DNA of 64,000 nt from assembly GCF_000215745.1 (NCBI RefSeq), contig NC_015663.1, forward strand, positions 1,426,001 through 1,490,000, read 5' to 3'. The notes under the pieces are model-generated. The model was not told where the DNA came from. It searched no databases and saw only the letters and a program-made list of their open reading frames with translations. Below are positions 33,093 to 44,015 of this stretch, one piece after another. This DNA is from Klebsiella aerogenes KCTC 2190. GTDB taxonomy: Bacteria > Pseudomonadota > Gammaproteobacteria > Enterobacterales > Enterobacteriaceae. Position 1 is the stretch's first letter. The number at the start of each line of letters is the position of its first letter. Made by a program: the position numbers and the translations under genes.

Positions 33093-34193
33093 CTACAATC
33101 TCATAGGCATGACAACATAGGCGGCGGACTGTGAAGCCGCATCCTCAATCTGCACGCTCGATACGGAATCCGTCAGCAGAATGCGCACATTCTCGCACTT
33201 CAGCGCATTGAGCACATCCAGCACGTAGCTAACGTTAAAGCCGATTTCCATCTCGCTGCCCGAATAAGTGACATCGAGAATCTCTTCCGCCTCTTCCTGT
33301 TCCGGGTTATTCGCGGTGATTTTCAGCTGGTTCTCGCTGACGTATAACCGCACGCCGCGGAATTTCTCATTCGACAGAATTGCCGCGCGGGCAAAGGCCT
33401 GCTTGAGAATGTCGCAGCCGGCATCAAGGTGTTTATCCGGGTTTTTCGGCAATACGCGGCGATAGTCCGGGAAACGGCCATCAACCAGCTTCGAGGTGAA
33501 GATAAAATCGCCGACGTGAGCGCGGATATTGTTGCTGCCGATCTGCACGCGCAGCGGCGTATCGCCGCCGTCAAGCATACGCATCAGCTCAATCACCCCT
33601 TTACGCGGCACGATCACCGAATGGTTCGGCAGCGACTCTTCCAGCGGCATTGAACAAACCGCCAGACGGTGGCCGTCGGTGGCGACAGTGCGCAGTTCGC
33701 TACCTTCGGTTTCAAACAGCATGCCGTTTAAGTAGTAACGAACGTCCTGGTGCGCCATCGAAAACTGGGTGGCTTCAATCAGGCGCTTCATCGTCGCCTG
33801 CGGCAGAGTAAATTCCACTTCGCTCTGCCAGTCGTCGAGATTCGGGAAATCGGCGGCAGGCAGGGTCGACAGCGAGAAGCGGCTGCGGCCGGAGCGCACC
33901 AGCATACGGTCGCCTTCAAGCTGCACGGCGATCTCCGCGCCTTCAGGCAGGCCGCGGCAGATATCAAAGAATTTACGCGCCGGAACGGTGGTGGCGCCCG
34001 CTTCGTGCGGCTGAATCAGCGACACGCGCGCGACCATTTCCATTTCCAGATCGGTACCGGTTAGCGACAGCGTGCCGTCCGCGACCTGAAGCAGCAGGTT
34101 ACCGAGAATTGGCAGTGTCGGACGACCACCTAACGGACCGCTCACCTGTTGCAGCGGTTTTAATAAATGTTCACGTTCTACGGTAAATTTCAT
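33093..34193 (-). CDS. dnaN: DnaN, DNA polymerase III sliding clamp
   Basis: A 366-residue beta clamp, a dimer that encircles DNA and tethers polymerase III. It begins MKFTVEREHLLKPLQQVSGP and ends VMPMRL, the conserved C-terminal part of the partner-binding pocket. It follows dnaA by 4 nt. Length is as in E. coli. Confidence 0.99.
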   Translation of the reverse strand: MKFTVEREHLLKPLQQVSGPLGGRPTLPILGNLLLQVADGTLSLTGTDLEMEMVARVSLIQPHEAGATTVPARKFFDICRGLPEGAEIAVQLEGDRMLVRSGRSRFSLSTLPAADFPNLDDWQSEVEFTLPQATMKRLIEATQFSMAHQDVRYYLNGMLFETEGSELRTVATDGHRLAVCSMPLEESLPNHSVIVPRKGVIELMRMLDGGDTPLRVQIGSNNIRAHVGDFIFTSKLVDGRFPDYRRVLPKNPDKHLDAGCDILKQAFARAAILSNEKFRGVRLYVSENQLKITANNPEQEEAEEILDVTYSGSEMEIGFNVSYVLDVLNALKCENVRILLTDSVSSVQIEDAASQSAAYVVMPMRL

Positions 34194-34197
34194 AGCG

Positions 34198-35598
34198 TCA
34201 CGAGGATAATGTTCTGATTAAATTGGAAAAATCTTCTTTAATATCGTGGCTTTCTTCACGCAACTGCTCAATCTTACGGCAGGCGTGCAGCACGGTGGTA
34301 TGGTCGCGGCCGCCAAACGCATCGCCGATTTCCGGCAGGCTGTGGTTGGTCAGCTCTTTGGCCAGCGCCATCGCCATCTGGCGTGGGCGCGCCACCGAAC
34401 GGGAGCGGCGTTTGGACAGCAGGTCCGCTACCTTAATCTTGTAATACTCCGCCACCGTCTTTTGAATATTGTCGATGGTGACTAATTTTTCCTGCAGCGC
34501 CAGTAAATCGCGCAGCGCTTCGCGCACGAAATCGATGGTGATCGCCCGGCCGGTAAAGTTGGCGTTAGCAATGACGCGGTTCAGCGCCCCTTCCAGCTCA
34601 CGCACGTTCGAACGCAGACGCTTAGCGATAAAGAACGCGACTTCACCCGGCAGGCGGATGTCGTTCTCATCGGCTTTCTTCATCAGGATCGCGACGCGGG
34701 TTTCCAGTTCAGGCGGCTCGATCGCCACCGTCAGGCCCCAGCCAAAGCGCGATTTCAGACGATCTTCAACGCCGTTGATCTCTTTTGGATAACGATCCGA
34801 AGTGAGGATGATCTGCTGATTACCTTCCAGCAAGGCATTGAAGGTGTGGAAGAACTCTTCCTGCGAACGCTCTTTATTGGCGAAGAACTGAATATCATCG
34901 ATCAGCAGGGCGTCAACGGAGCGGTAATAGCGTTTAAATTCTTCGATGGCGTTGTTTTGCAGGGCTTTAACCATGTCCTGCACGAAACGCTCGGAGTGCA
35001 TATAAACCACTTTAGCATTTGGCTTACGCGCCACGATGCCGTTGCCGACGGCGTGCAACAGGTGGGTTTTACCCAGACCGGTGCCGCCATAAAGGAACAG
35101 CGGGTTATACGCGCCGCCCGGGTTATCGGCCACCTGACGCGCCGCCGCGCGTGCCAGCTGGTTAGATTTACCTTCGACGAAGTTATCAAACGTATGCTTG
35201 ACGTTGACGTTGGAACGGTAGGTGGGCTCTGCCGGCGCCGGAACGTTATCCCAGCCCTGACGGGCGACAGCCGGCGCGACGCGCGCGGTTTGCACCTGAG
35301 CGGCCGGGATCGCCGTGGCGACGTTGGCCGTCCCCTGGTGGGACGGCGCCGCAGGCTTCGCGCCCACTTCAAAGCGCAGCTGTGGAGCGTCCGCACCACA
35401 AAAGTCATTGAGGAGCCCATTGATATTATTGAGGTATTTGTCCCTTACCCAATCGAGCACAAAACGGTTTGGCGCATACAGTGCCAGCGTGTTATCGCTC
35501 AGTTCCGCCTGCAATGGGCGGATCCACATGCTGAATTCTGTGGCTGGTAACTCATCCTGCAATCGGGCAAGACACTGCTGCCAAAGCGAAAGTGACAC
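34198..35598 (-). CDS. dnaA: DnaA, replication initiator
   Basis: A 466-residue AAA+ initiator. The N-terminal domain starts [20 protein letters not shown]; a variable linker (about 90-130) is followed by the ATPase with Walker [10 protein letters not shown] and Walker [10 protein letters not shown]. The C-terminal DNA-binding signature is [15 protein letters not shown]. The start is the GTG at 35598, as in E. coli, with GGAG upstream; the frame stays open for 25 more codons. It binds DnaA boxes to open oriC and represses its own promoter. Confidence 0.99.
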   Translation of the reverse strand: MSLSLWQQCLARLQDELPATEFSMWIRPLQAELSDNTLALYAPNRFVLDWVRDKYLNNINGLLNDFCGADAPQLRFEVGAKPAAPSHQGTANVATAIPAAQVQTARVAPAVARQGWDNVPAPAEPTYRSNVNVKHTFDNFVEGKSNQLARAAARQVADNPGGAYNPLFLYGGTGLGKTHLLHAVGNGIVARKPNAKVVYMHSERFVQDMVKALQNNAIEEFKRYYRSVDALLIDDIQFFANKERSQEEFFHTFNALLEGNQQIILTSDRYPKEINGVEDRLKSRFGWGLTVAIEPPELETRVAILMKKADENDIRLPGEVAFFIAKRLRSNVRELEGALNRVIANANFTGRAITIDFVREALRDLLALQEKLVTIDNIQKTVAEYYKIKVADLLSKRRSRSVARPRQMAMALAKELTNHSLPEIGDAFGGRDHTTVLHACRKIEQLREESHDIKEDFSNLIRTLSS

Positions 35599-35778
35599 GG
35601 CGGACTCCACTCGAACATAAAATCGATATAAAAGAAAAACTGAAACAATCGTGATTGTTGGCACACGTCGCAAGACCCTGCATTAGCCGAAAAAGCCCCT
35701 GCGCAAAAGGGGTGACGTGCGAACCGCTATTTGCGGTTTTACCCGGGACGGATCCGTGGATCGCGATCGGGACCGGGG

Positions 35779-35842
35779 ATCATAGCCTAAACTGAGAAAG
35801 AGATCTTGTGTTTCTCAACAGATTCTTCCCGATTTATCCACA
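35779..35842 (-). promoter_or_regulatory. dnaA promoter P2 region with DnaA box
   Basis: A TATGAT -10 (35784-35779, minus strand) lies in GGCTATGATCC, almost the E. coli dnaAp2 sequence. A perfect DnaA box TTATCCACA is at 35834-35842. Ten GATC sites fall between 35750 and 35973, fitting Dam/SeqA control. The rest of the 619-bp dnaA-rpmH gap holds leaders of both genes. Confidence 0.8.
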
Positions 35843-35973
35843 GGAGGATCGAAACCGGGTAAGTGTAATCGATCCTGGCGAGAGTGCGGCACGATTTCGC
35901 CCGCATATTGGAAAAATTAATGAGCTATGCCGGTTTTGAACAGAATTGATCTAACAAAGATCCTTTACGATCC

Positions 35974-36001
35974 TTGCGCTTTACCCGCCAGGCCGTATAA
36001 T
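35974..36001 (+). promoter_or_regulatory. rpmH promoter
   Basis: TTGCGC and a perfect TATAAT are separated by 16 bp. Transcription would start near 36008, leaving a roughly 210-nt leader before rpmH. It is divergent from dnaA. Confidence 0.75.
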
Positions 36002-36205
36002 CCCCCACCCGGCGCGTAACGCCCGTTTTCGCAACTCGTCTCAGCTTATTTTTTGTGCGGCAAGGTGCGAGAAATAAGGAAAGAGAATTGACTCCGGAGT
36101 GTACAATTATTACAATCCGGCCTCTTTAATCACCCACGCTGAGGCGTAAGTCGTTCGAAGTTCGTTCGGGTCTACGCAAAAGTCAGTGAATTTATTCAAG
36201 TTTAG

Positions 36206-36358
<153 letters not shown>

Positions 36359-36373
36359 TAAAGCTAACCCTGC

Positions 36374-36733
36374 GTGGTTAAGCTAGCATTTCCCAGGGAG
36401 TTACGTTTGTTAACTCCCAGTCATTTCACTTTCGTCTTCCAGCAGCCACAACGGGCTGGCACGCCGCAAATCACCATCCTCGGCCGCCTGAATTCGCTGG
36501 GGCATCCCCGCATCGGTCTTACCGTCGCCAAGAAAAACGTTAAGCGCGCGCATGAACGCAATCGGATTAAACGTCTGACGCGTGAAAGCTTCCGTTTACG
36601 TCAACATGAACTCCCGCCAATGGATTTCGTGGTGGTGGCAAAGAAAGGGGTTGCCGACCTCGATAACCGTGCTCTCTCGGAAGCGTTGGAAAAATTATGG
36701 CGCCGCCATTGTCGCCTGGCTCGCGGGTCCTGA
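36374..36733 (+). CDS. rnpA: RnpA, protein component of RNase P
   Basis: A 119-residue basic protein that helps the RNA M1 bind and cleave pre-tRNA. The RNR motif is [17 protein letters not shown]. The start is a GTG at 36374 with little Shine-Dalgarno, as in E. coli, which fits low expression next to the abundant bL34. It overlaps yidD by 37 nt. Confidence 0.98.
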   Translation: MVKLAFPRELRLLTPSHFTFVFQQPQRAGTPQITILGRLNSLGHPRIGLTVAKKNVKRAHERNRIKRLTRESFRLRQHELPPMDFVVVAKKGVADLDNRALSEALEKLWRRHCRLARGS

Positions 36734-36954
36734 TAGGCCTTATCAGGGTCTATCAGCGCCTGATTAGTCCGCTACTCGGGCCGCACTGTCGTTTCACGCC
36801 AACCTGTTCTCAATACGGAATTGAGGCATTGCGCAGGTTTGGAGTGATAAAAGGCAGTTGGTTGACGGTGAAACGCGTATTAAAATGCCACCCTTTACAC
36901 CCTGGTGGTGACGACCCCGTCCCGCCTGGACCATTTGATACCAGAGAACACTAA
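36697..36954 (+). CDS. yidD: YidD, membrane protein insertion efficiency factor
   Basis: An 85-residue protein of the YidD/Hlp family: a short amphipathic N-terminal segment ([20 protein letters not shown]) then a conserved block of cysteines and histidine ([20 protein letters not shown]). It assists YidC-dependent membrane insertion. It overlaps the rnpA end by 37 nt and ends 2 nt before yidC. Confidence 0.97.
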   Translation: MAPPLSPGSRVLIGLIRVYQRLISPLLGPHCRFTPTCSQYGIEALRRFGVIKGSWLTVKRVLKCHPLHPGGDDPVPPGPFDTREH

Positions 36955-36956
36955 CG

Positions 36957-38603
36957 ATGGATTCGCAACGCAATCTTCTTATCATCGCTTTGTTGTTCGT
37001 GTCTTTCATGATCTGGCAAGCCTGGGAGCAGGACAAAAATCCGCAAACCCAGCAGCAGACCACGCAGACTACGACCACAGCAGCGGGTAGCGCCGCAGAC
37101 CAGGGCGTACCGGCCAGTGGCCAGGGGAAACTGATTACGGTTAAAACTGATGTGCTTGATCTGACCATCAACACCAGCGGTGGTGATGTTGAGCAAGCGC
37201 TGCTTCCGGCTTACCCGAAAGCGCTGAAATCTACTGAACCGTTCCAGTTACTGGAAACCACGCCACAGTTTATCTATCAGGCACAGAGCGGCTTAACTGG
37301 TCGTGACGGCCCGGATAACCCGGCTAACGGCCCGCGTCCGCTGTATAACGCTGATAAAGATGCGTATGTACTGGCTGACGGCCAGAACGAAATCGTTATT
37401 CCGCTGACCTACACCGACAAAGCGGGCAACGTCTTCACCAAAACCTTCACCCTGAAACGCGGTGATTATGCGGTGAACGTTGGCTACAACGTGAAAAACG
37501 TCGGCGAAAAACCGCTGGAGATCTCCTCCTTCGGTCAGCTGAAGCAAACGGCAGCGCTGCCATCAAGCCGCGATACGCAAACCGGCGGTCTGTCTACCAT
37601 GCACACCTTCCGTGGCGCGGCGTACTCCACTGCTGATTCGAAATACGAAAAATATAAATTCGATACTATCGTCGACAACGAAAACCTGAACGTCAGCACC
37701 AAAGACGGTTGGGTAGCGATGTTGCAGCAGTACTTCACCACCGCGTGGGTTCCGCATAACAACGGCACCAACAACTTCTATACCGCTAACCTCGGTAATG
37801 GCGTTGTCGCTATCGGCTATAAATCACAGCCGGTACTGGTGCAGCCAGGTCAAACCGACAAGCTGGAAAGCGTGCTGTGGGTCGGCCCGGCTCTGCAGGA
37901 TAAAATGGCTGCCGTCGCGCCGCACCTGGATCTGACCGTCGACTACGGCTGGCTGTGGTTCATCTCCCAACCGCTGTTTAAGCTGCTGAAATTCATCCAC
38001 GGCTTCCTCGGCAACTGGGGCTTCTCGATTATCGTCATCACCTTTATCGTTCGTGGCATCATGTACCCGCTGACTAAAGCGCAGTACACCTCCATGGCGA
38101 AGATGCGTATGCTGCAGCCGAAGATTCAGGCAATGCGCGAGCGTCTGGGCGACGATAAACAACGTCAAAGCCAGGAAATGATGGCGCTGTATAAAGCTGA
38201 AAAAGTTAACCCGCTGGGTGGCTGCTTCCCGCTGATTATTCAGATGCCTATCTTCCTTGCGCTGTACTACATGCTGAGCGCCTCGGTTGAACTGCGTCAT
38301 GCGCCGTTTATCCTGTGGATCCACGACCTGTCCGCGCAAGACCCGTACTACATCCTGCCGATCATCATGGGCGCGACCATGTTCTTCATCCAGAAGATGT
38401 CGCCGACCACCGTGACCGACCCGATGCAGCAGAAGATCATGACCTTTATGCCGGTCATCTTCACGGTGTTCTTCCTGTGGTTCCCGTCTGGTCTGGTGGT
38501 GTACTACATCGTCAGCAACCTGGTAACCATTATTCAGCAGCAGCTGATTTACCGTGGTCTGGAGAAGCGTGGCCTACATAGCCGCGAGAAGAAAAAATCC
38601 TGA
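36957..38603 (+). CDS. yidC: YidC, membrane protein insertase
   Basis: A 548-residue Oxa1/YidC-family insertase: an N-terminal signal-anchor, a large periplasmic domain (about 25-340), then five membrane segments with the cytoplasmic hairpin [18 protein letters not shown]. It inserts proteins alone (for example the F0 c subunit) or with SecYEG. An ERIC element overlaps its stop codon. Length equals E. coli. Confidence 0.99.
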   Translation: MDSQRNLLIIALLFVSFMIWQAWEQDKNPQTQQQTTQTTTTAAGSAADQGVPASGQGKLITVKTDVLDLTINTSGGDVEQALLPAYPKALKSTEPFQLLETTPQFIYQAQSGLTGRDGPDNPANGPRPLYNADKDAYVLADGQNEIVIPLTYTDKAGNVFTKTFTLKRGDYAVNVGYNVKNVGEKPLEISSFGQLKQTAALPSSRDTQTGGLSTMHTFRGAAYSTADSKYEKYKFDTIVDNENLNVSTKDGWVAMLQQYFTTAWVPHNNGTNNFYTANLGNGVVAIGYKSQPVLVQPGQTDKLESVLWVGPALQDKMAAVAPHLDLTVDYGWLWFISQPLFKLLKFIHGFLGNWGFSIIVITFIVRGIMYPLTKAQYTSMAKMRMLQPKIQAMRERLGDDKQRQSQEMMALYKAEKVNPLGGCFPLIIQMPIFLALYYMLSASVELRHAPFILWIHDLSAQDPYYILPIIMGATMFFIQKMSPTTVTDPMQQKIMTFMPVIFTVFFLWFPSGLVVYYIVSNLVTIIQQQLIYRGLEKRGLHSREKKKS

Positions 38604-38728
38604 TACTCTTCATTCTTCAAGCCGCAGATGCGTTGGCTTCATTAGTTCGCCCCAGTCACTTACTACAGTAAGCTCCTGGGGCCTCACTAACTTGCCGCCT
38701 TTCTGCAACTTGAATTATTTCGAGTATC
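38602..38728. repeat. ERIC element (complete, 127 bp)
   Basis: The ends GATACTC and GAGTATC are inverted repeats, and the centre GCCCCAGTCACTTACTACA then GTAAGCTCCTGGGGC is the inverse of the ERIC core. It starts within the yidC stop codon (TGA at 38601-38603) and lies before the yidC terminator. Confidence 0.93.
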
Positions 38729-38750
38729 TACGGTAACGTTAATGCCAGAG

Positions 38751-38776
38751 AAGGCGGTCAATGGACCGCCTTTTTT
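38751..38776 (+). terminator. yidC terminator
   Basis: AAGGCGGTC-AATG-GACCGCCTT followed by TTTT is a textbook Rho-independent terminator between yidC and mnmE. It is not in the ERIC element. Confidence 0.92.
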
Positions 38777-38797
38777 ACATCTACATAGAGAGTCACC

Positions 38798-40162
38798 ATG
38801 AGCCATAACGACACTATCGTCGCCCAGGCAACCCCTCCGGGACGCGGGGGTGTGGGCATCCTGCGTATCTCCGGCCTTAAGGCGCGCGACGTCGCGCAGG
38901 CGGTACTCGGCAAGCTGCCGAAGCCGCGCTATGCCGACTACCTGCCGTTTAAAGACGCCGACGGTACGCCGCTGGATCAGGGGATTGCGCTGTGGTTTCC
39001 GGGGCCGAACTCCTTTACCGGTGAAGATGTCCTCGAACTGCAGGGCCACGGCGGCCCGGTCATTCTGGATCTGCTGCTCAAACGTATTCTGACCTTGCCC
39101 GGCGTTCGCATCGCCAATCCGGGCGAGTTTTCCGAGCGCGCGTTCCTCAACGACAAGCTCGACCTGGCGCAGGCAGAGGCCATAGCCGACCTTATCGACG
39201 CCAGCTCAGAGCAGGCGGCCCGTTCGGCGTTGAACTCCTTGCAAGGGGCCTTCTCCGCGCGTGTGAACCATCTTGTGGAAGCGCTCACTCACCTGCGCAT
39301 CTACGTGGAAGCGGCGATTGATTTCCCGGATGAAGAAATTGATTTCCTCTCCGATGGTAAAATTGAAGCCCAACTGAACGACGTGATCGCCGATCTCGAT
39401 GCCGTCCGCGCCGAAGCCCGTCAGGGCAGCCTGCTGCGTGAAGGGATGAAAGTGGTGATCGCCGGACGGCCAAACGCCGGTAAATCCAGCCTGCTCAACG
39501 CGCTGGCCGGACGAGAAGCGGCGATCGTCACCGATATCGCCGGCACCACCCGCGACGTACTGCGCGAACATATTCACATCGACGGTATGCCGCTGCATAT
39601 CATCGATACCGCAGGCCTGCGTGACGCCAGTGATGAAGTGGAGCGAATCGGCATTGAACGCGCCTGGCAGGAAATTGAACAGGCGGATCGGGTGCTGTTT
39701 ATGGTCGACGGCACCACCACCAGCGCCGTTGACCCGGCGGAGATCTGGCCGGACTTTATCGAGCGCCTGCCCGCTAAGCTGCCGATTACCGTGGTGCGTA
39801 ATAAAGCCGATGTCACCGGCGAAGCGCTGGGGCTCAGCGAAGTAAATGGCCACTCACTAATCCGCCTGTCGGCGCGTACCGGTGAAGGGGTCGAGGTGCT
39901 GCGCAACCACCTTAAGCAGAGCATGGGCTTCGATACCAACATGGAAGGCGGCTTCCTCGCCCGTCGTCGCCACCTGCAAGCGCTGGAAACGGCTGCGGAC
40001 CATCTGCAGCAGGGCAAAGCGCAGTTGCTGGGCGCCTGGGCCGGTGAATTACTGGCGGAAGAGCTACGTCTGTCGCAACAGGCATTAAGCGAAATCACCG
40101 GCGAATTTACCTCTGACGATCTGCTGGGCCGTATTTTCTCCAGTTTCTGTATCGGTAAGTAA
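38798..40162 (+). CDS. mnmE: MnmE, tRNA-modifying GTPase
   Basis: A 454-residue GTPase that with MnmG installs the cmnm5 group on U34 of certain tRNAs. The N-terminal formyl-THF-binding domain is followed by helices and an inserted G domain with G1 [10 protein letters not shown]3 DTAG and G4 NKAD. The C-terminus is the conserved CIGK with the essential cysteine. In E. coli tnaCAB follows; here it does not. Confidence 0.99.
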   Translation: MSHNDTIVAQATPPGRGGVGILRISGLKARDVAQAVLGKLPKPRYADYLPFKDADGTPLDQGIALWFPGPNSFTGEDVLELQGHGGPVILDLLLKRILTLPGVRIANPGEFSERAFLNDKLDLAQAEAIADLIDASSEQAARSALNSLQGAFSARVNHLVEALTHLRIYVEAAIDFPDEEIDFLSDGKIEAQLNDVIADLDAVRAEARQGSLLREGMKVVIAGRPNAGKSSLLNALAGREAAIVTDIAGTTRDVLREHIHIDGMPLHIIDTAGLRDASDEVERIGIERAWQEIEQADRVLFMVDGTTTSAVDPAEIWPDFIERLPAKLPITVVRNKADVTGEALGLSEVNGHSLIRLSARTGEGVEVLRNHLKQSMGFDTNMEGGFLARRRHLQALETAADHLQQGKAQLLGAWAGELLAEELRLSQQALSEITGEFTSDDLLGRIFSSFCIGK

Positions 40163-40184
40163 GCGTTACTGGTAAGCATCTACT

Positions 40185-40219
40185 AACCCGCCTTAACCTT
40201 CTGTTATGGCGGGTTTTTT
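40185..40219 (+). terminator. mnmE terminator
   Basis: AACCCGCC...GGCGGGTT followed by a T-run lies 23 nt after the mnmE stop. Confidence 0.92.
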
Positions 40220-40358
40220 ATTTGATTGCCTTAATCACATCAACTCTGTGAAGCAATCAACTGTTTTTCCCTGCAGGAAAAGAGTGTTGTCCAAATGGCA
40301 ACTCGTACTCCCTGGCGTTAGCCACTATGCTGTACGCCATTCTTATTGCGAGGGTCCT

Positions 40359-41543
40359 ATGGCACGCTTTCTTATCTGCAGTTTCGCATTGGTACTGCTC
40401 TATCCATCCGGCATTGATATGTATCTGGTCGGTCTACCGCGCATCGCCCAGGATCTTGGCGCCAGCGAGGCACAGCTGCATATCGCCTTTTCGGTCTATT
40501 TAGCCGGCATGGCTACCGCGATGCTTTTTGCCGGGCGAGTGGCGGATAAATCCGGGCGTAAACCGGTCGCGATTTTCGGCGCCATCACCTTCATACTGGC
40601 CTCGTTGCTGTGCTCGCAGGCGCATAACAGCACGCATTTCCTGATCGGCCGCTTTATCCAGGGGATCGGCGCGGGAAGCTGCTACGTCGTCGCCTTTGCC
40701 GTTCTGCGCGATACGCTGGACGAGCGCCGCCGCGCCAAGGTACTGTCGCTGCTTAATGGCATTACCTGCATTATTCCCGTTCTCGCGCCGGTACTTGGCC
40801 ATCTGATCATGTTGAAATATCCGTGGCAGAGCCTGTTCTACACCATGACAGGCATGGGGGTGATGGTGGGGTTATTGTCGGTGTTTATCCTGCGTGAGAC
40901 GCGCCCGACAACGCATCCGCAGGCAGGCGCACAGCACAATGGCGCCGCTGAGTCGCTGCTAAACCGTTTTTTCCTCAGCCGCATAGTCATTACGACTCTC
41001 AGCGTCACCGCAATTTTGACCTACGTAAACGTCTCACCGGTACTGATGATGGAAGAGATGGGTTTCGACCGCGGAACTTATTCAATGGCGATGGCGCTGA
41101 TGGCAATGGTCAGCATGGCCGTGTCGTTCTCCACGCCGTTCGCTCTGACGCTGTTTAAACCACGTACCCTGATGCTGACCTCGCAGACGTTGTTCCTTAT
41201 CGCTGGCGTGGTATTGAGCCTCGCCGCCAGCCAGCCCATCACCATGCTGGGATTAGGTATGATCTGCGCGGGTTTCTCGGTTGGCTTTGGCGTCGCGATG
41301 AGCCAGGCGTTGGGGCCTTTCACGCTGCGGGCGGGCGTCGCCAGCTCCGCCCTCGGCATCGCCCAGGTCTGTGGTTCTTCGCTGTGGATTTGGCTGGCGG
41401 CTATCATTGGGCTTAGCGCCATGAATATGCTGATCGGGATACTCATTGCCTGTAGCATAGTCAGTATTGTTCTGATACTGGTCGTCTCACCGGCGCGCGC
41501 GACGCAAGATAATGAAGAAATCCCTGTCGAGTCTCGATCTTAA
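40359..41543 (+). CDS. mdtL: MdtL, MFS multidrug efflux transporter
   Basis: A 394-residue, 12-segment DHA1 MFS exporter with the loop motif [12 protein letters not shown]. The start at 40359 ([20 protein letters not shown]) has GAGGG upstream and matches E. coli MdtL; the frame stays open 51 codons further upstream with no support. E. coli MdtL confers chloramphenicol resistance when overproduced. It overlaps yidZ by 32 nt. Confidence 0.95.
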   Translation: MARFLICSFALVLLYPSGIDMYLVGLPRIAQDLGASEAQLHIAFSVYLAGMATAMLFAGRVADKSGRKPVAIFGAITFILASLLCSQAHNSTHFLIGRFIQGIGAGSCYVVAFAVLRDTLDERRRAKVLSLLNGITCIIPVLAPVLGHLIMLKYPWQSLFYTMTGMGVMVGLLSVFILRETRPTTHPQAGAQHNGAAESLLNRFFLSRIVITTLSVTAILTYVNVSPVLMMEEMGFDRGTYSMAMALMAMVSMAVSFSTPFALTLFKPRTLMLTSQTLFLIAGVVLSLAASQPITMLGLGMICAGFSVGFGVAMSQALGPFTLRAGVASSALGIAQVCGSSLWIWLAAIIGLSAMNMLIGILIACSIVSIVLILVVSPARATQDNEEIPVESRS

Positions 41544-42471
41544 CTTACTGTTATGTTTGCAGCTTCTGACCCAGGAGCGCAGCGTCACCCGCACGGCGAA
41601 ACGGATGAACGTTTCGCCGTCGGCGGTGAGTAAATCATTGGCCAAGCTACGCACCTGGTTTGACGATCCGCTGTTTGTTAAAACACCGCTAGGGCTGGCG
41701 CCAACGCCGTTAATGAGCAACATGGAGCAGGATCTTGCCGACTGGATGCAGATGGGCAATCAGATCCTCGATAAACCGCACCACACCATGCCAAGCGGCC
41801 TGAAGTTCGAGCTGGCGGCAGAATCACCGCTGCTGATGATCCTGCTCAACACCCTCTCCCAGCAAATTTATCAACGTTATCCACAAGCGCTGATCCGTTT
41901 ACGCAACTGGGATTACGACTCGCTGGATGCCATCATTCGCGGCGAGGTTGATATCGGTTTTTGCGGCAAGGAAACCCATCCGCGTTCGCGCGAACAGCTG
42001 AGCCTGCTGCCGTGGTATATCGATTTTGATGTCCTGTTTAGCGACCTGCCGCAGGTGTGGCTGCGCGCCGATCATCCGGCGCTCAATGAAGAGTGGAACC
42101 TGGCGGCTTTCCTGCGCTATCCGCACATCAATATCTGCTGGGAACAAAGCGATACCTGGGCGCTGGATGATGTGCTACATGATCTGGGCCACAAACGGAC
42201 CGTTGCCCTGACCCTGCCCGGCTTTGAGCAGTCGCTGTTTATGGCGGCACAGCCGAATCACATCATGATAGCCACCGCGCCGCGCTACTGTCAGCACTAT
42301 AATCAGCAGCATCATCTGCCGCTGGTATCGCGCCCGCTGCCGCTGGAGCCGCAGCTACTGGAAAAAATGCGCGTGCCGTTCACCCTGCTGTGGCACAAGC
42401 GTAATAGCTATAATCCAAAGATCGTATGGCTCAGAGAGACCCTCAAACAGCTCTATTCCAATACGCTGTAG
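41512..42471 (+). CDS. yidZ: YidZ, LysR-type regulator
   Basis: A 319-residue LysR protein: helix-turn-helix [20 protein letters not shown] and a C-terminal effector-binding domain. Length equals E. coli YidZ, which has been linked to nitric oxide response under anaerobic conditions. The start lies 32 nt inside the end of mdtL, so it may be coupled to it. Confidence 0.94.
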   Translation: MKKSLSSLDLNLLLCLQLLTQERSVTRTAKRMNVSPSAVSKSLAKLRTWFDDPLFVKTPLGLAPTPLMSNMEQDLADWMQMGNQILDKPHHTMPSGLKFELAAESPLLMILLNTLSQQIYQRYPQALIRLRNWDYDSLDAIIRGEVDIGFCGKETHPRSREQLSLLPWYIDFDVLFSDLPQVWLRADHPALNEEWNLAAFLRYPHINICWEQSDTWALDDVLHDLGHKRTVALTLPGFEQSLFMAAQPNHIMIATAPRYCQHYNQQHHLPLVSRPLPLEPQLLEKMRVPFTLLWHKRNSYNPKIVWLRETLKQLYSNTL

Positions 42472-42568
42472 GGAAATTGCCCATCATCCTCACGTTGTTG
42501 CGCAAGAAATTGTAAAAGTCAGACATTATCCCTTCTCAAGGAAGAATTTCCGCATTAAAACCTGCTCA

Positions 42569-42593
42569 TTGTGAGCGATAATATCATTCACAA
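42569..42593. promoter_or_regulatory. 25-bp palindrome upstream of yieE
   Basis: TTGTGAGCGATA-A-TATCATTCACAA has 12-bp arms matching at 10 positions. It lies 34 bp before the yieE start. The half-spacing is wrong for CRP; the left arm resembles a LacI-family half operator. The regulator is unknown. Confidence 0.4.
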
Positions 42594-42627
42594 TTTTTAT
42601 CTCTGACCATTAATCACGGAGCGACGA

Positions 42628-43365
42628 ATGGCAACGCATTTTGCAAGAGGGATACTCAACACCAGGGAGCCGCTATCGACGCGTTTGTCGGCGGCATGTC
42701 ATCAATCCGCACGTAACCTACCCGAATACCGACAGAGCCGCTATCGCGCCTCGCGTTCGCTGCTCGCTGAACTGCTTTTCATGCTTTATGGTATCGGCGA
42801 GCTGCCGGAAATCATCAGCGAACCCAATGGACGGCCCGTATTTCGCGATCCCCACCTTCCCCGCTTTTCCATCTCTTATGCCGGGAATATCGTCGGCGTA
42901 GCGCTGACGACCGAAGGTGACTGCGGTCTCGATATGGAACTGCAGCATACCTCGCGTGGCGTCCATCCGCTACATGCCGCCGATCGCTATGTCTTCAATA
43001 GCAATGAGAATTTATGGATTAACATCCAGCACGATCCGGATGAGGCCCGCGCCCAACTGGTGGCGCTGCGCCGCAGCGTGCTGAAGCTCACCGGTGAAGC
43101 CCCCGTGCGAGTACAGCTGCTGCCGGGGTCTGGTCGCCTGCGTACCGCTGGCACCCAATCGATTGAAGCCATCTGTGATGCTGAAACGTTGCTGGTGTGG
43201 TCAATCGCCGTCACCCCGAATATCGGGCCGCTGAAGGTCTGGGAATATGATAGTAAAGAGGGCTGGCGCTGCCTGCCTGATGCGCAAACGCGCGCCAAAG
43301 AGACTGACGCGCGCCTGATGCGCTTTACCAGCTTACCGGTAGAAAAAGTATTCTCCCTCAACTGA
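42628..43365 (+). CDS. yieE: YieE, 4'-phosphopantetheinyl transferase-family protein
   Basis: A 245-residue protein of the Sfp/AcpT group, close to E. coli YieE (MATHFARGIL at the start; ASRSLLAELLFMLYGIGELPEI). The Mg-binding motif appears as CGLDMEL. Such enzymes transfer phosphopantetheine from CoA to carrier proteins, but the second-half WxxKEA-type motif is weak (ALRRSVLKLTGE), so activity is uncertain. It precedes chrR by 37 nt. Confidence 0.9.
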   Translation: MATHFARGILNTREPLSTRLSAACHQSARNLPEYRQSRYRASRSLLAELLFMLYGIGELPEIISEPNGRPVFRDPHLPRFSISYAGNIVGVALTTEGDCGLDMELQHTSRGVHPLHAADRYVFNSNENLWINIQHDPDEARAQLVALRRSVLKLTGEAPVRVQLLPGSGRLRTAGTQSIEAICDAETLLVWSIAVTPNIGPLKVWEYDSKEGWRCLPDAQTRAKETDARLMRFTSLPVEKVFSLN

Positions 43366-43402
43366 CCGGTTTAGCCGGCCATCATGATGCAAAGGAGCAC
43401 TC

Positions 43403-43969
43403 ATGTCTGATACGTTGAAAGTTGTTACGTTACTCGGAAGTCTACGCAAAGGTTCTTTTAATGCCATGGTTGCGCGCACGCTGCCGGGCATTGCGCCTGC
43501 GGGCATGGAAATCTCCGCGCTGCCGTCGATCGGCGATATCCCGCTGTACGATGCCGATATCCAACAGGAAGAGGGGTTCCCGCAGAGCGTGCAGGCGATC
43601 GCGAAACAAATCCGCGAAGCGGATGGCGTGGTGATCGTTACTCCGGAATATAACTACTCGGTACCCGGCGGTCTGAAGAACGCTATCGACTGGCTCTCGC
43701 GTCTGCCGGAACAGCCGCTGGCCGGTAAGCCGGTGCTGATCCAGACCAGCTCCATGGGCGCCATCGGCGGGGCCCGCTGCCAGTATCATCTACGCCAGAT
43801 TCTGGTCTTCCTCGATGCGATGGTCATGAACAAGCCGGAATTTATGGGCGGTGTGATTCAGAACAAAGTCGATCCGCAGGCGGGTGAAGTGGTCGATCAG
43901 AGCACACTGGACCATCTGCGCGGCCAGTTGACCGCCTTTGGCGATTATATTCAGCGGGTTAAAGCATAA
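43403..43969 (+). CDS. chrR: ChrR (YieF), NADPH/FMN quinone and chromate reductase
   Basis: A 188-residue flavodoxin-fold reductase. The FMN-phosphate loop is LLGSLRKGSFN and the second FMN motif is TPEYNYSVPGGLKNAIDW. E. coli ChrR reduces quinones and chromate by two-electron steps, limiting oxidative stress. A GGAG ribosome-binding site precedes the start. Confidence 0.96.
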   Translation: MSDTLKVVTLLGSLRKGSFNAMVARTLPGIAPAGMEISALPSIGDIPLYDADIQQEEGFPQSVQAIAKQIREADGVVIVTPEYNYSVPGGLKNAIDWLSRLPEQPLAGKPVLIQTSSMGAIGGARCQYHLRQILVFLDAMVMNKPEFMGGVIQNKVDPQAGEVVDQSTLDHLRGQLTAFGDYIQRVKA

Positions 43970-43975
43970 AAAAAA

Positions 43976-43996
43976 GCCCGGCAGCGATGCCGGGCC
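43976..43996. terminator. Bidirectional terminator between chrR and adeP
   Basis: GCCCGGCA-GCGA-TGCCGGGC. On the minus strand it is followed by T8, so it strongly terminates adeP; for chrR the T-run is weak. Confidence 0.88.
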
Positions 43997-44015
43997 ATTT
44001 CATCATGCGTGCGGA

